A stretch of DNA of 64,000 nt from Streptomyces sp. MP131-18 (GTDB lineage: Bacteria; Actinomycetota; Actinomycetes; Streptomycetales; Streptomycetaceae): contig NZ_LZNS01000001.1 of the NCBI RefSeq assembly GCF_001984575.1, positions 7,553,061 through 7,617,060 on the forward strand. The letters are read 5' to 3'. Of the stretch, positions 44,393 through 53,755 are shown piece by piece (the first letter of the stretch is position 1; the number at the start of each line of letters is the position of its first letter). A program made the position numbers and the translations under genes. Under the pieces are notes generated by a model, which worked only from the letters and a program-made list of their open reading frames with translations, was not told where the DNA came from and ran no database searches.

Positions 44393-45823
44393 CTACAGAA
44401 TCGCCCCCGGAGCGTACGCCGCCGCCTCGGGGTACCGCTTCACGACTTCTTCGACGCGGCCGAGCACCGCGGAGACCTGCGCCGCCGCCGCTCCCGTGAA
44501 GGACAGCCGGTCCGCCATCAGCGCGTCAAGTCCCGTGCGGTCCAGCGGAATCCGCTCGTCCGCGGCCAGCCGGTCCAGCAGCTCGTTGCGCTCGGCGCCC
44601 TCCCGCATCGCCAGCGCGGAGGCCACCGCGTGCTCCTTGATCACCTCGTGCGCCGTCTCGCGCCCCACGCCCGCCCGCACCGACGCCATGAGTACCTTGG
44701 TCGTGGCCAGGAACGGCAGGTAACGGTCCAGCTCGCGCGCGACAACGGGCCGGAACGCGCCGAACTCGTCCAGTACGGTCAGGAACGTCTCGGCGAGCCC
44801 GTCGAACGCGAAGAACGCATCCGGCAGGGCCACCCGCCGCACGACGGAGCAGGACACGTCGCCCTCGTTCCACTGGTCGCCCGCCAGCTCGCCCGTCATC
44901 GAGGCGTAGCCCCGCAGCACCACGGCCAGGCCGTTGACGCGCTCGCACGACCGGGTGTTCATCTTGTGCGGCATCGCGGAGGAGCCGACCTGCCCCGGCT
45001 GGAAGCCCTCGGTCACCAGCTCCTGCCCCGCCATCAGCCGGATCGTCCTCGCCAGCGAGGAGGGCGCCGCGGCCAGCTGGACCAGGGACGTCACGACCTC
45101 GTAGTCGAGCGACCGCGGGTAGACCTGCCCCACCGAGGTGAAGACCTGCCCGAAGCCGAGGTGGCCGGCGACGCGGCCCTCCAGCTCCGCGAGCCGCCGC
45201 TCGTCGCCGCCCAGCAGGTCGAGCATGTCCTGCGAGGTGCCCACCGGGCCCTTCACCCCGCGCAGCGGGTAGCGCACCAGCAGCTCCTCCACCCGCCCGA
45301 GCGCCACCAGCAGCTCGTCCGCGGCCGAGGCGAAGCGCTTGCCCAGCGTGGTGGCCTGCGCGGGCACATTGTGCGAACGGCCGGCCATCACCAGCTCCGC
45401 GTGCTCGGCCGCCAGCCTGCCGAGCCGCGCGAGCACGGCCACCGCCCGGTCCCGCACCAGCTCGAGGGACAGCCGGATCTGGAGCTGCTCCACGTTCTCC
45501 GTCAGGTCGCGCGAGGTCATGCCCTTGTGCACCTGCTCGTGCCCGGCCAGCGCGTTGAACTCCTCGATCCGCGCCTTCACATCGTGCCGCGTGACCCGTT
45601 CGCGCTCGGCGATCGAGCCCAGATCCACCTGCTCGACGACGCGCTCGTAGTCCTCGACCGCCCCGGGCGGCACCGGCACGCCCAGATCCGCGAGCGCCCG
45701 CAGCACCGCGAGCCACAGCCGGCGCTCCAGCACCACCTTGTACTCGGGGGACCAGAGGGTGGCCAGCTCCACGGAGGCGTAGCGGCCGGCCAGAACGTTC
45801 GGAATGCGCGGCTTGTCAGTCAC
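44393..45823 (-). CDS. purB: Adenylosuccinate lyase
   Basis: A 476-aa fumarase/aspartase-superfamily enzyme of full length. The superfamily signature GSSAMPHKMN is in its C-terminal half; TSRDLTENV and AGRSHNVPAQATTLGKRF supply other active-site residues. It catalyses two steps of purine synthesis: SAICAR to AICAR plus fumarate, and adenylosuccinate to AMP. It lies between an SGNH hydrolase (11-base gap) and the ROK regulator on the same strand. A housekeeping gene. Confidence 0.97.
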   Translation of the reverse strand: MTDKPRIPNVLAGRYASVELATLWSPEYKVVLERRLWLAVLRALADLGVPVPPGAVEDYERVVEQVDLGSIAERERVTRHDVKARIEEFNALAGHEQVHKGMTSRDLTENVEQLQIRLSLELVRDRAVAVLARLGRLAAEHAELVMAGRSHNVPAQATTLGKRFASAADELLVALGRVEELLVRYPLRGVKGPVGTSQDMLDLLGGDERRLAELEGRVAGHLGFGQVFTSVGQVYPRSLDYEVVTSLVQLAAAPSSLARTIRLMAGQELVTEGFQPGQVGSSAMPHKMNTRSCERVNGLAVVLRGYASMTGELAGDQWNEGDVSCSVVRRVALPDAFFAFDGLAETFLTVLDEFGAFRPVVARELDRYLPFLATTKVLMASVRAGVGRETAHEVIKEHAVASALAMREGAERNELLDRLAADERIPLDRTGLDALMADRLSFTGAAAAQVSAVLGRVEEVVKRYPEAAAYAPGAIL

Positions 45824-45834
45824 GCCACCGGATT

Positions 45835-46629
45835 CTACGGGTAGTCCTCGACCGGCAGCGGCGCCAGATCAGGACGCTTGGGCGCAAGGCCGTCCCCGGA
45901 GGAACGGCCGCTCAGCCGCCGTCCGATCCACGGCAGCAGGTGCTCCCTGGCGAACCTGACGTCCGCCCCGCGGCGCACCGCCCAGCTGCCGGGCGCGGTC
46001 AGCGGCAGCGGCTGGTCCCAGTCGAATCCGGGCTCGAAGCCGAGGCGCTGCCACACCGCCTCCGCCACCCGCCGGTGTCCCTCCGCCGTCAGGTGCAGCC
46101 GGTCGTCGGCCCACAGCCGCGGGTCGCCGAGCGCCCGCGACGCGAACAGGTCGACCACCAGCGCGCCGTGCCGCTCCGCCAGGTCGTCGATGAACGCGAA
46201 CAGCGTCTCCATGCGCGTCCGGTACCGCTCGAGCACCGCGCCCCGGCGGCCGGGGCTGCGCATCAGCACCAGCTGCCGGCAGGACGGTGCCAGGCGCGCC
46301 ACCGACTCCGCCAGCAGCCCGCAGATCTCGTCCAGATCGCAGCGGGGCCGCAGCACGTCGTTCAGCCCGCCGACCAGAGTCACCAGGTCGGCGCCCATCG
46401 CCGCGCCCGGCGCCGCCTGCTCCTCGGCGATCTGCCGCATCAGCTTGCCGCGTACGGCGAGGTTGGCATAGCGGAAACCGGCCCTGCGGGCCGCGAGCCG
46501 CTGCGCCAGCAGGTCGGCCCAGCCCCGGTAGGTGCCGTCCGGCAGGGCGTCCGACATGCCCTCGGTGAACGAGTCGCCCAAGGCGACGAAACTGCGGAAA
46601 TCAGGTGCACTGTGCATGGCGACCGACAT
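45835..46629 (-). CDS. SGNH/GDSL hydrolase
   Basis: A 264-aa esterase-fold protein: block I ALGDSFTEG (nucleophile Ser), block III GGLNDVLRP (Asn) and block V DDRLHLTAEGH (Asp and His). No signal peptide is seen, so it acts inside the cell. The start may be 46629 or 46617; neither has a good ribosome site. It precedes purB by 11 bases and is probably co-transcribed. Confidence 0.92.
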   Translation of the reverse strand: MSVAMHSAPDFRSFVALGDSFTEGMSDALPDGTYRGWADLLAQRLAARRAGFRYANLAVRGKLMRQIAEEQAAPGAAMGADLVTLVGGLNDVLRPRCDLDEICGLLAESVARLAPSCRQLVLMRSPGRRGAVLERYRTRMETLFAFIDDLAERHGALVVDLFASRALGDPRLWADDRLHLTAEGHRRVAEAVWQRLGFEPGFDWDQPLPLTAPGSWAVRRGADVRFAREHLLPWIGRRLSGRSSGDGLAPKRPDLAPLPVEDYP

Positions 46630-46654
46630 CGTAGTCAGCCGCCGCACCCGCACG

Positions 46655-46704
46655 CCCACGGGCCCGGCCCGGCCGCGGCAGACAGCCGCGGCCGGGCCCG
46701 TGGG
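46655..46704 (-). terminator. Long GC stem-loop after the DUF5709 gene
   Basis: Right arm 46685-46704 pairs with left arm 46655-46679; the only interruption is a five-base bulge on the left, and the loop is five bases. It lies 60 bases past the DUF5709 stop, before the SGNH gene, and should separate the two transcripts. Confidence 0.65.
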
Positions 46705-46762
46705 CCTGCCGGGGGCCTCCACAACGCGGGACCGCAACGCAAGGAGGCGTTCGCGCGGACGG

Positions 46763-47290
46763 TCAGGAGCCGAAGTCCTCGGCCTTTTCCTCCTGCTCGT
46801 CCTCCGCGAGGTGCATCGCGGCCTCCTCCGCGCCCGCCGCGCCGCCGTCGATGCCGACGTCCGCCGCGGCGATGCCGTCGGTGCGGCGCAGCGTCTCGTT
46901 GTCCGCGCGCACCAGGCGGCCCGCCCGGTCCTCGCCGGACAGCTCCGCGGCCATCGGCTCGCCCGCCATCCCCGGCTGGTCGCCGATGCCGTTGCCGGCC
47001 GGCTCCGAGACCTCGGGCACCTCCTCGGCCAGCCGCTGGTCGAGCGTCTCCCGCTCGCGCTGCTCGGCGGCCGTGGTGCCGTAGTCGTTGACGGCGAGCG
47101 GCTTCTCCGGCGGCGAGTAACCCTCGTCCAGGGTCTCGTCCAGATCGCCCTGGCCCAGCGCGTTGTCCAGGTCGACGTCCGTCGGGTCGTCGCGGGTTCC
47201 GTAATCCGGCGGCTGGTAGACCTCGTCTCCCATCGCCTCGTCGTCGAGCGCCGCATCGGGCGCCGCGGGCTCCGACCTGTCGTCGGACAT
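46763..47290 (-). CDS. DUF5709 domain protein
   Basis: A 175-aa, very acidic protein typical of the actinobacterial DUF5709 family: VYQPPDYG, DVDLDNALGQGDLDETLDEGYSPPEKP and a C-terminal AAAMHL-type acidic tail. No enzyme motif or membrane segment. Members tend to sit beside stress-related small genes; function unknown. It follows the DUF2267 gene by 18 bases and is likely co-transcribed with it. Confidence 0.9.
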   Translation of the reverse strand: MSDDRSEPAAPDAALDDEAMGDEVYQPPDYGTRDDPTDVDLDNALGQGDLDETLDEGYSPPEKPLAVNDYGTTAAEQRERETLDQRLAEEVPEVSEPAGNGIGDQPGMAGEPMAAELSGEDRAGRLVRADNETLRRTDGIAAADVGIDGGAAGAEEAAMHLAEDEQEEKAEDFGS

Positions 47291-47308
47291 GGCGCAGCTC
47301 CCTCCCGT

Positions 47309-47725
47309 TCAGTTTCCCGCCGGGCCTGAGCTGCCCGCGAACAGCACGTCGGCCAGGTCGTCGTCCAAAGACGTGCGGATCTTGTCGGCCAGTCCGCCGA
47401 CGGTGGCCTCGTCGGTCACCTCGACGACGCAGCGGGCCTCGTGCACGGCCTTCGGCACGTCCGCGCCCGACCGCTCGGCGACGCGGCCGAAGAACTCCTC
47501 CCGGCTCATCCGCACGCCGGTGGCCGGCAGGTCCGGGGCGTAGGCCACGCGGAGCAGGTGTTCGCCGATCTCGCGCGGCAGCTGCGCCGCGAGCTTCTCC
47601 GCCAGCGGCGGCGGAACGCGTTCGGCAAGGGTCTCCAGGCTGGCCCGCGTGGCGGTCTCCGCCGCGCCCCGGCTGTCGAGCCGGGCGCGTGCCTGAACCT
47701 GTCCTATGAAGTCGTCGTGCTGCAT
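47309..47725 (-). CDS. DUF2267 domain protein
   Basis: A 138-aa helical protein: DDFIGQVQARARLDSRGAAETATRASLETLAERVPPPLAEKLAAQLP is the DUF2267 repeat, and a second copy begins at EFFGRVAERSGAD. A GGGGAGG ribosome site lies six bases before the ATG at 47725. These proteins are common in stress-induced actinobacterial loci; no activity is known. Confidence 0.9.
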   Translation of the reverse strand: MQHDDFIGQVQARARLDSRGAAETATRASLETLAERVPPPLAEKLAAQLPREIGEHLLRVAYAPDLPATGVRMSREEFFGRVAERSGADVPKAVHEARCVVEVTDEATVGGLADKIRTSLDDDLADVLFAGSSGPAGN

Positions 47726-47811
47726 GATCGCCTCCCCTCGGCTCGCGGCCCGGGTTCCCAGGCCCAGGGGGGCAAAACCGGCAAACAGCGGTGAACCCAC
47801 CGGGCTCCGGC

Positions 47812-49380
47812 TCAGCGGCCGAGGGCGGCCATCGCCGCGTTGTGCCCCCCGATGCCGCTGACCCCGCCGCCGCGCACCGCGCCCGCCCCGCACAGCAGCA
47901 CGTTCGCGTGCCGCGTGGCCACGCCCCACCGCGCGCCGCTCCCGCCGTCGGCGGCGTCGTCGGCCGCCCAGGGGAAGGACAGGTCGCCGTGGAAGATGTG
48001 ACCGCCGGGCAGGGCCAGCTCCCGTTCCAGGTCGAGCGGCGTCCTGGCCTCGATGCACGGCCGCCCGTCCGCGTCCGTGGCCAGGCAGCCGGCGAGTGGC
48101 TCGGCCAGGTGCTCGTCGAATGCGGCGAGCGTGGCGTCGAGCAGCGCGCCGCGCGCCGCCTCGTGGTCCCGGGCGAACAGCCGGGCCGGGGTGTGCAGGC
48201 CGAACAGCGTCAGCGTCTGGCAGCCCCGCGCGGCCAGCTGCGGGCCGAGGATCGAGGGGTCGGTGAGCGTGTGGCAGTACACCTCGCTCGGCGGCGTGAC
48301 GGGCGGCGAGCCGTCCGCCGCCTGCCGGTGGGCCGCCGCCAACTGCCGGTAGCCCTCGGCGATGTGGAACGTGCCGGCGAACGCCTCCCGCGGGTCGGCG
48401 GCCGGGTCGCGCAGCGCGGGCAGCCGCCGAAGCAGCATGTTGACCTTGAACTGCGCGCCCTCCGCGGCGGGCGGCGGCTGGTCGCCGAGCAGCGCGGCCA
48501 GCCCCTGCGGGGACGCGTTCACCAGCACCTGTGCCGCACCGACCGTGCCGTCCCCGGCCGGGCCGCGGAACGTCACCTCCGCGGTCCTGCCGTCCGCCGC
48601 GACGGACGTCACCTCGTGCCCGGTGCGGATCTCGGCCCCGGCGGCGCGCGCCGCGCCGGCCAGGGCGTCGGTCACCGCGCCCATGCCGCCCACCGGCACG
48701 TCCCAGTCCCCGGTGCCCTGCCCGATGATGTGGTAGAGGAAGCAGCGGTTCTGCGCAAGCCCCGGGTCGTGCGCGGAGGCGAACGTGCCGATCAGCGCGT
48801 CCGTCAGCACCACCCCGCGCACCAGGTCGTCATCGAAGGCCGCCTCGATCGCCGCGCCGATCGGCCGCTCGAACACGGCCTCCCACGCCGCGTCGTCCCC
48901 GACGAGCGCCCGCAGCCCGGCCCTGGTGGGCAGCGGCTCGGTCAGCGTCGGGAACACCCGTTCCGCGATCCGCGCCGTCATGGCCTGGAACCGCCGCCAC
49001 GCGGCGTACTCCCGGTCCGAGCCGGTGAGGCGCGCGAACGACTCCCGGGTGCGGCTCTCGCCGCCGCCGATCAGCAGCCCCGTCGGCCGGCCGCCGCGGA
49101 CCGCCGGGGTGTAGGAGGAGAACCGCCGCTTGCGCAGCGCCGTGCGCAGCCCGAGATCCGCCGCGATCCGGGCGGGCAGCAGGCTGACGAGATAGGCGTA
49201 GCGGGAGAGCCGTGCGGCGACCCCGGGGAACACCTCGTCCGACACGGCCGCCCCGCCGGTGCGCCAGGACCGTTCGAGCACCAGGACGCTGCGTCCGGAA
49301 CGGGCGAGGTAGGCGGCGGCGACGAGGCCGTTGTGTCCGCCGCCGACGATCACGGCGTCGTACGACGCGAGGGCTGGCAT
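47812..49380 (-). CDS. FAD-dependent oxidoreductase, phytoene-desaturase/PYROXD2-like
   Basis: A 522-aa protein with N-terminal dinucleotide-binding motif VIVGGGHNGLVAAAYLARSGRSVLVLE and RTGGAA, as in CrtI-like desaturases and PYROXD2. The C-terminal FAD motif is LLCGAGAVRGGGVSGIGGHNAA. Length and motifs match the PYROXD2 branch rather than carotenoid enzymes, and no carotenoid genes lie near. Reaction unknown. Confidence 0.9.
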   Translation of the reverse strand: MPALASYDAVIVGGGHNGLVAAAYLARSGRSVLVLERSWRTGGAAVSDEVFPGVAARLSRYAYLVSLLPARIAADLGLRTALRKRRFSSYTPAVRGGRPTGLLIGGGESRTRESFARLTGSDREYAAWRRFQAMTARIAERVFPTLTEPLPTRAGLRALVGDDAAWEAVFERPIGAAIEAAFDDDLVRGVVLTDALIGTFASAHDPGLAQNRCFLYHIIGQGTGDWDVPVGGMGAVTDALAGAARAAGAEIRTGHEVTSVAADGRTAEVTFRGPAGDGTVGAAQVLVNASPQGLAALLGDQPPPAAEGAQFKVNMLLRRLPALRDPAADPREAFAGTFHIAEGYRQLAAAHRQAADGSPPVTPPSEVYCHTLTDPSILGPQLAARGCQTLTLFGLHTPARLFARDHEAARGALLDATLAAFDEHLAEPLAGCLATDADGRPCIEARTPLDLERELALPGGHIFHGDLSFPWAADDAADGGSGARWGVATRHANVLLCGAGAVRGGGVSGIGGHNAAMAALGR

Positions 49381-49494
49381 GGCCCCTGCCTAGCACGCGG
49401 CGCGCGCTTCCGGCCAGTGTCGCGGCCGCCCCTGGCACTCCGGCGGCACCTGGCTTAAAGTCCCGGCAGGCGGGGGCGAGAAGAGGGGAATCCC

Positions 49495-50130
49495 ATGGAG
49501 CAGCAGATACGTGTCCCGGCCGTGCCCGTGCCCCTGCGCCCGCTGAACCGGCCGGCCGACTGGTCCGTCGACGGTGACGGCGCCCTCACGCTCGGCGCGG
49601 GCGCGGGGACGGACTTGTTCAGCGATCCCGGTGGCCCTGGCCGGTTTGCCAACGCCCCCGCGCTCATCGGGCGCGTCGAGGGCGACTTCGTGCTCACCGC
49701 CCGCGTCACCACCGGCCTTGCCGCGACCTACGACGCCGGCGTCCTGCTGCTGTACGCCGGCGAGGACAACTGGGCCAAGCTCTGCCTCGAACTGTCCCCG
49801 CAGGGCGCCCCCACCGTCGTGTCCGTGGTGACCCGAGGTGTCTCGGACGACTGCAACGGCCTCACCCTCGACTCCGGCGAGGCGTGGCTTCGGATCGCCC
49901 GCATCGGACCGGCCTACGCCTTCCACGCCTCGGCCGACGGCGGCTTCTGGCACCTCGTCCGGTACTTCGCGCTGACCGCGGGTACGGAGGCGGGCCCCGG
50001 GCCGGGCCCCGGCCAGGTCCCCGAGGTCGGCTTCCTGGCGCAGTCCCCGACCGGCGCCGGGAACACCGTGCGCTTCTCGGACGTCGAGTGCGCCCCGCGC
50101 ACGCTTGCCGACCTGCGCGGAGGCGGCTGA
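49495..50130 (+). CDS. DUF1349 family protein
   Basis: A 211-aa concanavalin-like beta-sandwich of the DUF1349 family: DLFSDPGG..APALIGRVEGDFVLTARVTTGL, YDAGVLLLYAGEDNWAKLCLE and FHASADGGFWHLVRYF. The family is widespread in bacteria and may bind sugars; there is no signal peptide. The ATG follows a GAAGAGGGGA ribosome site. It is divergent from the PYROXD2-like gene. Confidence 0.92.
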   Translation: MEQQIRVPAVPVPLRPLNRPADWSVDGDGALTLGAGAGTDLFSDPGGPGRFANAPALIGRVEGDFVLTARVTTGLAATYDAGVLLLYAGEDNWAKLCLELSPQGAPTVVSVVTRGVSDDCNGLTLDSGEAWLRIARIGPAYAFHASADGGFWHLVRYFALTAGTEAGPGPGPGQVPEVGFLAQSPTGAGNTVRFSDVECAPRTLADLRGGG

Positions 50131-50204
50131 GCGGCCGTCCCGCCGCCGTAGGGTTGAGGGTCGTTGTCCGTTCCCTTCCCTCGACCGTCCTCCCGAAGGA
50201 GCCC

Positions 50205-52019
50205 ATGCCGCCCGACGCCGTCCCGCCGACCGGGGAGACGCCCCCGGCCCCCAGCATCCGCCGCATCCTCCGCCTCTTCCATCCCTACCGCGGCCGCCTC
50301 GCGATCGTCGGCCTGCTGGTCGGCGCGTCGTCCCTGGTCGCGGTCGCCACCCCGTTCCTGCTGCGCGAGATCATCGACGTCGCCCTGCCCGAGCGCCGGA
50401 CGGGTCTGCTGGCGCTGCTGGCTCTCGGGATGATCCTCACCGCCGTGACCAGCAGCGTCTTCGGCGTGCTCCAGACGCTGATCTCCACCACCGTGGGCCA
50501 GCAGGTGATGCACGACCTCCGCACCGCCGTGTACGCGAGGCTCCAGCAGATGCCCCTGGCGTTCTTCACCAGAACCCGCACGGGCGAGGTGCAGTCCAGG
50601 ATCGCCGACGACATCGGCGGCATGCAGGCCACCGTCACCTCGACGGCGACCTCCCTGGTCTCCAACCTCACCGCCGTGGTGGCCACCGTGGTGGCGATGC
50701 TCGCCCTGGACTGGCGGCTCACCCTGGTGTCGCTCGCGCTGCTGCCCTGTTTCGTGTGGATCGCGCGCCGGGTCGGCCGGGAGCGGCGGCGCATCACCAC
50801 CCAGCGGCAGCGGCAGATGGCGGCGATGGCCGCGATGGTGACCGAGTCGCTGTCGGTCAGCGGCATCCTGCTCGGCCGCACCATGGGCCGGGCCGAGGCG
50901 CTGACCCGGGACTTCGCCGCGGAGTCGCAGAAGCTCGTCGGTCTTGAGATCCGCGCCAGCATGGCGGGCCGCTGGCGCATGGCCACCATCGGCATGATCA
51001 TGGCGGCCATTCCGGCGCTGCTGTACTGGTCGGCCGGGGTGATGTTCCAACTCGGCGGCAGCCCCCCGTCCATCGGCACCCTGGTCGCGTTCGTCACGCT
51101 CCAACAGGGGCTGCTGCGCCCGGCGGTCTCGCTGCTGTCGACCGGGGTGGATATCCAGGCGTCGCTCGCCCTGTTCCAGCGGATCTTCGAATACCTGGAC
51201 CTGCGGCCCGGCATCACCGAACGGCCCGACCCCGTCGAGCCGGAACGGGTGCGCGGCGAGGTGGCGTTCGAGCAGGTGACGTTCGCCTACGAGGCCGCCG
51301 GCCCGCCGGCTCTGGAGGAGATCGACCTGACGGTTCCGGCGGGCGGCTCGCTCGCGCTCGTCGGACCGACCGGGGCGGGCAAGAGCACCCTGGGCTACCT
51401 GGTGCCGCGCCTGTACGACGTGACCGCGGGCCGGGTGACCCTGGACGGCGTGGACGTGCGGGACCTGAGCTTCGCCGCGCTGGCCGGGGCGGTCGGGGTG
51501 GTCTCCCAGGAGACGTATCTCTTCCACGCCTCGGTGGCCGACAACCTGCGGTTCGCACGGCCAGGAGCCACGCAGGAGGAGATCGAGGCCGCGGCCCGGG
51601 CGGCCCAGATCCACGACTACATCGCGGCGTTGCCTTCGGGGTACGACACGGTGGTGGGGGAGCGGGGCTACCGCTTCTCCGGCGGTGAGAAGCAGCGGCT
51701 GGCCATCGCCCGCACCATTCTGCGGGACCCGCCGGTGCTCGTCCTCGACGAGGCGACCAGCGCCCTGGACACCAGGACGGAACGGGCCGTGCAGCGGGCG
51801 ATCGACTCCCTGTCCGCCGGCCGCACGACCATCACGATCGCCCACCGGCTCTCGACCGTGCGCGACGCCGACCAGATCGCGGTGCTCGACGGCGGCCGCG
51901 TCGTCGAACTCGGCACGCACGACGAGCTGATGGCGCTCGGCGGCCGCTACGCCGACCTGGTGCGGCGGGACGGCGAGGCACCGCGCACCGCCGTCGAGGC
52001 GACCTCGGCGACCTCCTGA
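50205..52019 (+). CDS. ABC transporter, fused permease/ATP-binding (type IV exporter)
   Basis: A 604-aa half-transporter from the ATG at 50205 (AAGGAG upstream). The six-helix membrane domain (about 30-330) starts IRRILRLFHPYRGRLAIVGLL; the ATPase domain has Walker A GPTGAGKST, Q-loop VVSQETYLFHASVADN, signature FSGGEKQRLAIAR, Walker B VLVLDEATSALDT and H-loop IAHRLSTV. It should work as a homodimer exporter of lipids or drugs. No partner half lies nearby. Substrate unknown. Confidence 0.95.
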   Translation: MPPDAVPPTGETPPAPSIRRILRLFHPYRGRLAIVGLLVGASSLVAVATPFLLREIIDVALPERRTGLLALLALGMILTAVTSSVFGVLQTLISTTVGQQVMHDLRTAVYARLQQMPLAFFTRTRTGEVQSRIADDIGGMQATVTSTATSLVSNLTAVVATVVAMLALDWRLTLVSLALLPCFVWIARRVGRERRRITTQRQRQMAAMAAMVTESLSVSGILLGRTMGRAEALTRDFAAESQKLVGLEIRASMAGRWRMATIGMIMAAIPALLYWSAGVMFQLGGSPPSIGTLVAFVTLQQGLLRPAVSLLSTGVDIQASLALFQRIFEYLDLRPGITERPDPVEPERVRGEVAFEQVTFAYEAAGPPALEEIDLTVPAGGSLALVGPTGAGKSTLGYLVPRLYDVTAGRVTLDGVDVRDLSFAALAGAVGVVSQETYLFHASVADNLRFARPGATQEEIEAAARAAQIHDYIAALPSGYDTVVGERGYRFSGGEKQRLAIARTILRDPPVLVLDEATSALDTRTERAVQRAIDSLSAGRTTITIAHRLSTVRDADQIAVLDGGRVVELGTHDELMALGGRYADLVRRDGEAPRTAVEATSATS

Positions 52020-52059
52020 CCACCCCGGACGGCTCTCCGGCGGTCGGCACACGCTCAAA

Positions 52060-52085
52060 AACTGTGCGAACGATCGTGCTACTAT
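52060..52085 (+). promoter_or_regulatory. Probable promoter with palindromic operator before the alpha/beta hydrolase
   Basis: ACGATCGT (52070-52077) is an 8-bp palindrome directly before a TACTAT -10-like hexamer (52080-52085), 50 bases from the ATG. A TetR site overlapping the -10 would explain repression; the TetR gene at 53054 is the nearest candidate. The palindrome is short and the pairing untested. Confidence 0.4.
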
Positions 52086-52134
52086 CTCGCCGTCGGCGCT
52101 GCCCACCGCCGACCCCAGGGACAGGAGACCGCAC

Positions 52135-52995
52135 ATGAACCTCAGGGCAGGACTGCTGCGCGCCGCCCTCAACGGCACCGGCCGCGTCGCCCCCCGCCTC
52201 GCCGGACGCTGGGCCCTCGGCCTCTTCGCCCACCCGGTGACCCGCGTCGCCGTCCGCCCCGCCGAGGAGCCGGTGATGCGCCGCGCCCGGCGCGGCGAGC
52301 TGACGGTGAACGGCAAGACCGCCGTCATCCACCGCTGGGGCGACGGCGAGCGCCCCGTTCTGCTGATGCACGGCTGGCTCTCCCGCGCCTCCCGGTGGAG
52401 CCCCATGATCGAGGCGCTGGCGGACCGCGGCTACAGCCCGGTGGCCTTCGACGCGCCCGGCCACGGCGAGGCCGGCGGCCGGGGCACCACGATCCTGGAG
52501 TATCGCGAGCTGACCCGGCGCCTGCACGCGGAACACGGCAGGTTCGCCGCGGTGATCGGCCACTCCGTCGGGGGCCTGAGCGCCTTCCACGCGCTGCGCG
52601 GCGAAAGCCTTGCCGACCGGCTCGTCACCATCGGCGCCCCCGCCGAGTTCGGCTTCCTCGTCGACAGCTTCTGCGCCGGGTCCGGCCTCGGCCCCTGGGC
52701 GCTGCCGCAGCTGCGGCGCGGTATCGAGGAACGGATGTTCCCCGGCGAGCGCGAGCTGTGGGCCCGCTTCTCCGCCACCCACCACCCGGCCGGGCTGCGG
52801 ATGCCGCTGCTCATCGTCCACGACGAGGCCGACGACATGGTCCCCGTCGAGCAGTGCCGCCGCCTGGTGGCCGCCTACGGCGAGCAGGCCGACGTGATGC
52901 TGACCCGCGGGCTCGGCCACCGCCGGGTCATCGCCGACCCCGCCGTCATCGAGGCCGTCCTGGACTTCGCCGCCGCCACCGACCCCGTTGCCTGA
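52135..52995 (+). CDS. Alpha/beta hydrolase
   Basis: A 286-aa alpha/beta-hydrolase: HGWLSRASRW oxyanion loop, nucleophile Ser in GHSVGG, Asp in HDEADDMVP and late His in GLGHRRV. An N-terminal extension of about 50 residues precedes the core. The promoter carries a small palindrome, and a TetR regulator converges from downstream. Substrate unknown; likely an esterase. Confidence 0.91.
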   Translation: MNLRAGLLRAALNGTGRVAPRLAGRWALGLFAHPVTRVAVRPAEEPVMRRARRGELTVNGKTAVIHRWGDGERPVLLMHGWLSRASRWSPMIEALADRGYSPVAFDAPGHGEAGGRGTTILEYRELTRRLHAEHGRFAAVIGHSVGGLSAFHALRGESLADRLVTIGAPAEFGFLVDSFCAGSGLGPWALPQLRRGIEERMFPGERELWARFSATHHPAGLRMPLLIVHDEADDMVPVEQCRRLVAAYGEQADVMLTRGLGHRRVIADPAVIEAVLDFAAATDPVA

Positions 52996-53006
52996 AGCCG
53001 AACCGG

Positions 53007-53027
53007 CAGCCCGCAGCCCGCAGCCCG
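53007..53027. repeat. Three tandem copies of CAGCCCG
   Basis: Three exact 7-bp units between the convergent hydrolase and TetR genes. Simple slippage repeat; no function evident. Confidence 0.75.
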
Positions 53028-53053
53028 TAGGCAAGCGGCCCGCGGCCCGTGCC

Positions 53054-53671
53054 TCAGGCCGCCGCCGCGGCCAGCCGGGCCGAGATCCCGGCCGCCGCAC
53101 GCCCGTAGCCCGCGTCGTCCGCGTGCAGCGCGGAATCGTTGTTCGCCATCTCCAGCAGCGCCGTCAGCTCGAACGCCAGCTGCGGAACGTCGAGGTCCGC
53201 GCGCAGCTCGCCGGCGCGCCGCGCCTCCTCCACCAGCTCCCGCACGTGCCCGACCCACTCGGTCCTGGCCGCGGCCACCGCGTCGCGCACCGGGCCGCTG
53301 CGCGCGCTGAACTCCGCGGAAACCGAGGTGAAGAAACAGCCGCCGGGGAACACCCGCGACCGCGAGTAGGCCAGGAACGCCTCGCACAGCCGCCGCACCC
53401 GGCCGAGTCCCGGCGGCTCCTCGGCGGCCGGGCGGGCGACCTGATCGGCGAAAACGGCGCGCGCCGCCCTGATCGTGGCGAGCTGCAACTCCTCCTTGGA
53501 GCCGAAGAGGGCGAACACCCCGCTCTTGCTGAGCCCCAGCTCCGACGCGATGCGGCCGATCGACAGGCCGTCGAGCCCCTCGACGGAGGCGATGGCCATC
53601 GTCCGTCCCAGGACCAGGCGGCGCGTCTGGTTCCCCCGCTCCACCCGCCCGTCGGTCCGCGCACCGGCCAT
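53054..53671 (-). CDS. TetR/AcrR-family transcriptional regulator
   Basis: A 205-aa regulator: helix-turn-helix IGRIASELGLSKSGVFALFGSKEELQLA, then an all-helical ligand domain with GGCFFTSVSAEFSARSGPVRDAVAAA typical of the YcdC/TetR C-terminal group. It is convergent with the alpha/beta hydrolase, which is its most plausible target. Effector unknown. Confidence 0.93.
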   Translation of the reverse strand: MAGARTDGRVERGNQTRRLVLGRTMAIASVEGLDGLSIGRIASELGLSKSGVFALFGSKEELQLATIRAARAVFADQVARPAAEEPPGLGRVRRLCEAFLAYSRSRVFPGGCFFTSVSAEFSARSGPVRDAVAAARTEWVGHVRELVEEARRAGELRADLDVPQLAFELTALLEMANNDSALHADDAGYGRAAAGISARLAAAAA

Positions 53672-53755
53672 CTCGTGCCGCCCTCCTCCCGCAGGACCTC
53701 ATCGTAACGAAGCCGCGGCGGCGGCCGGTCCGGCCGCGCGGCGGCTCGCGACGGC

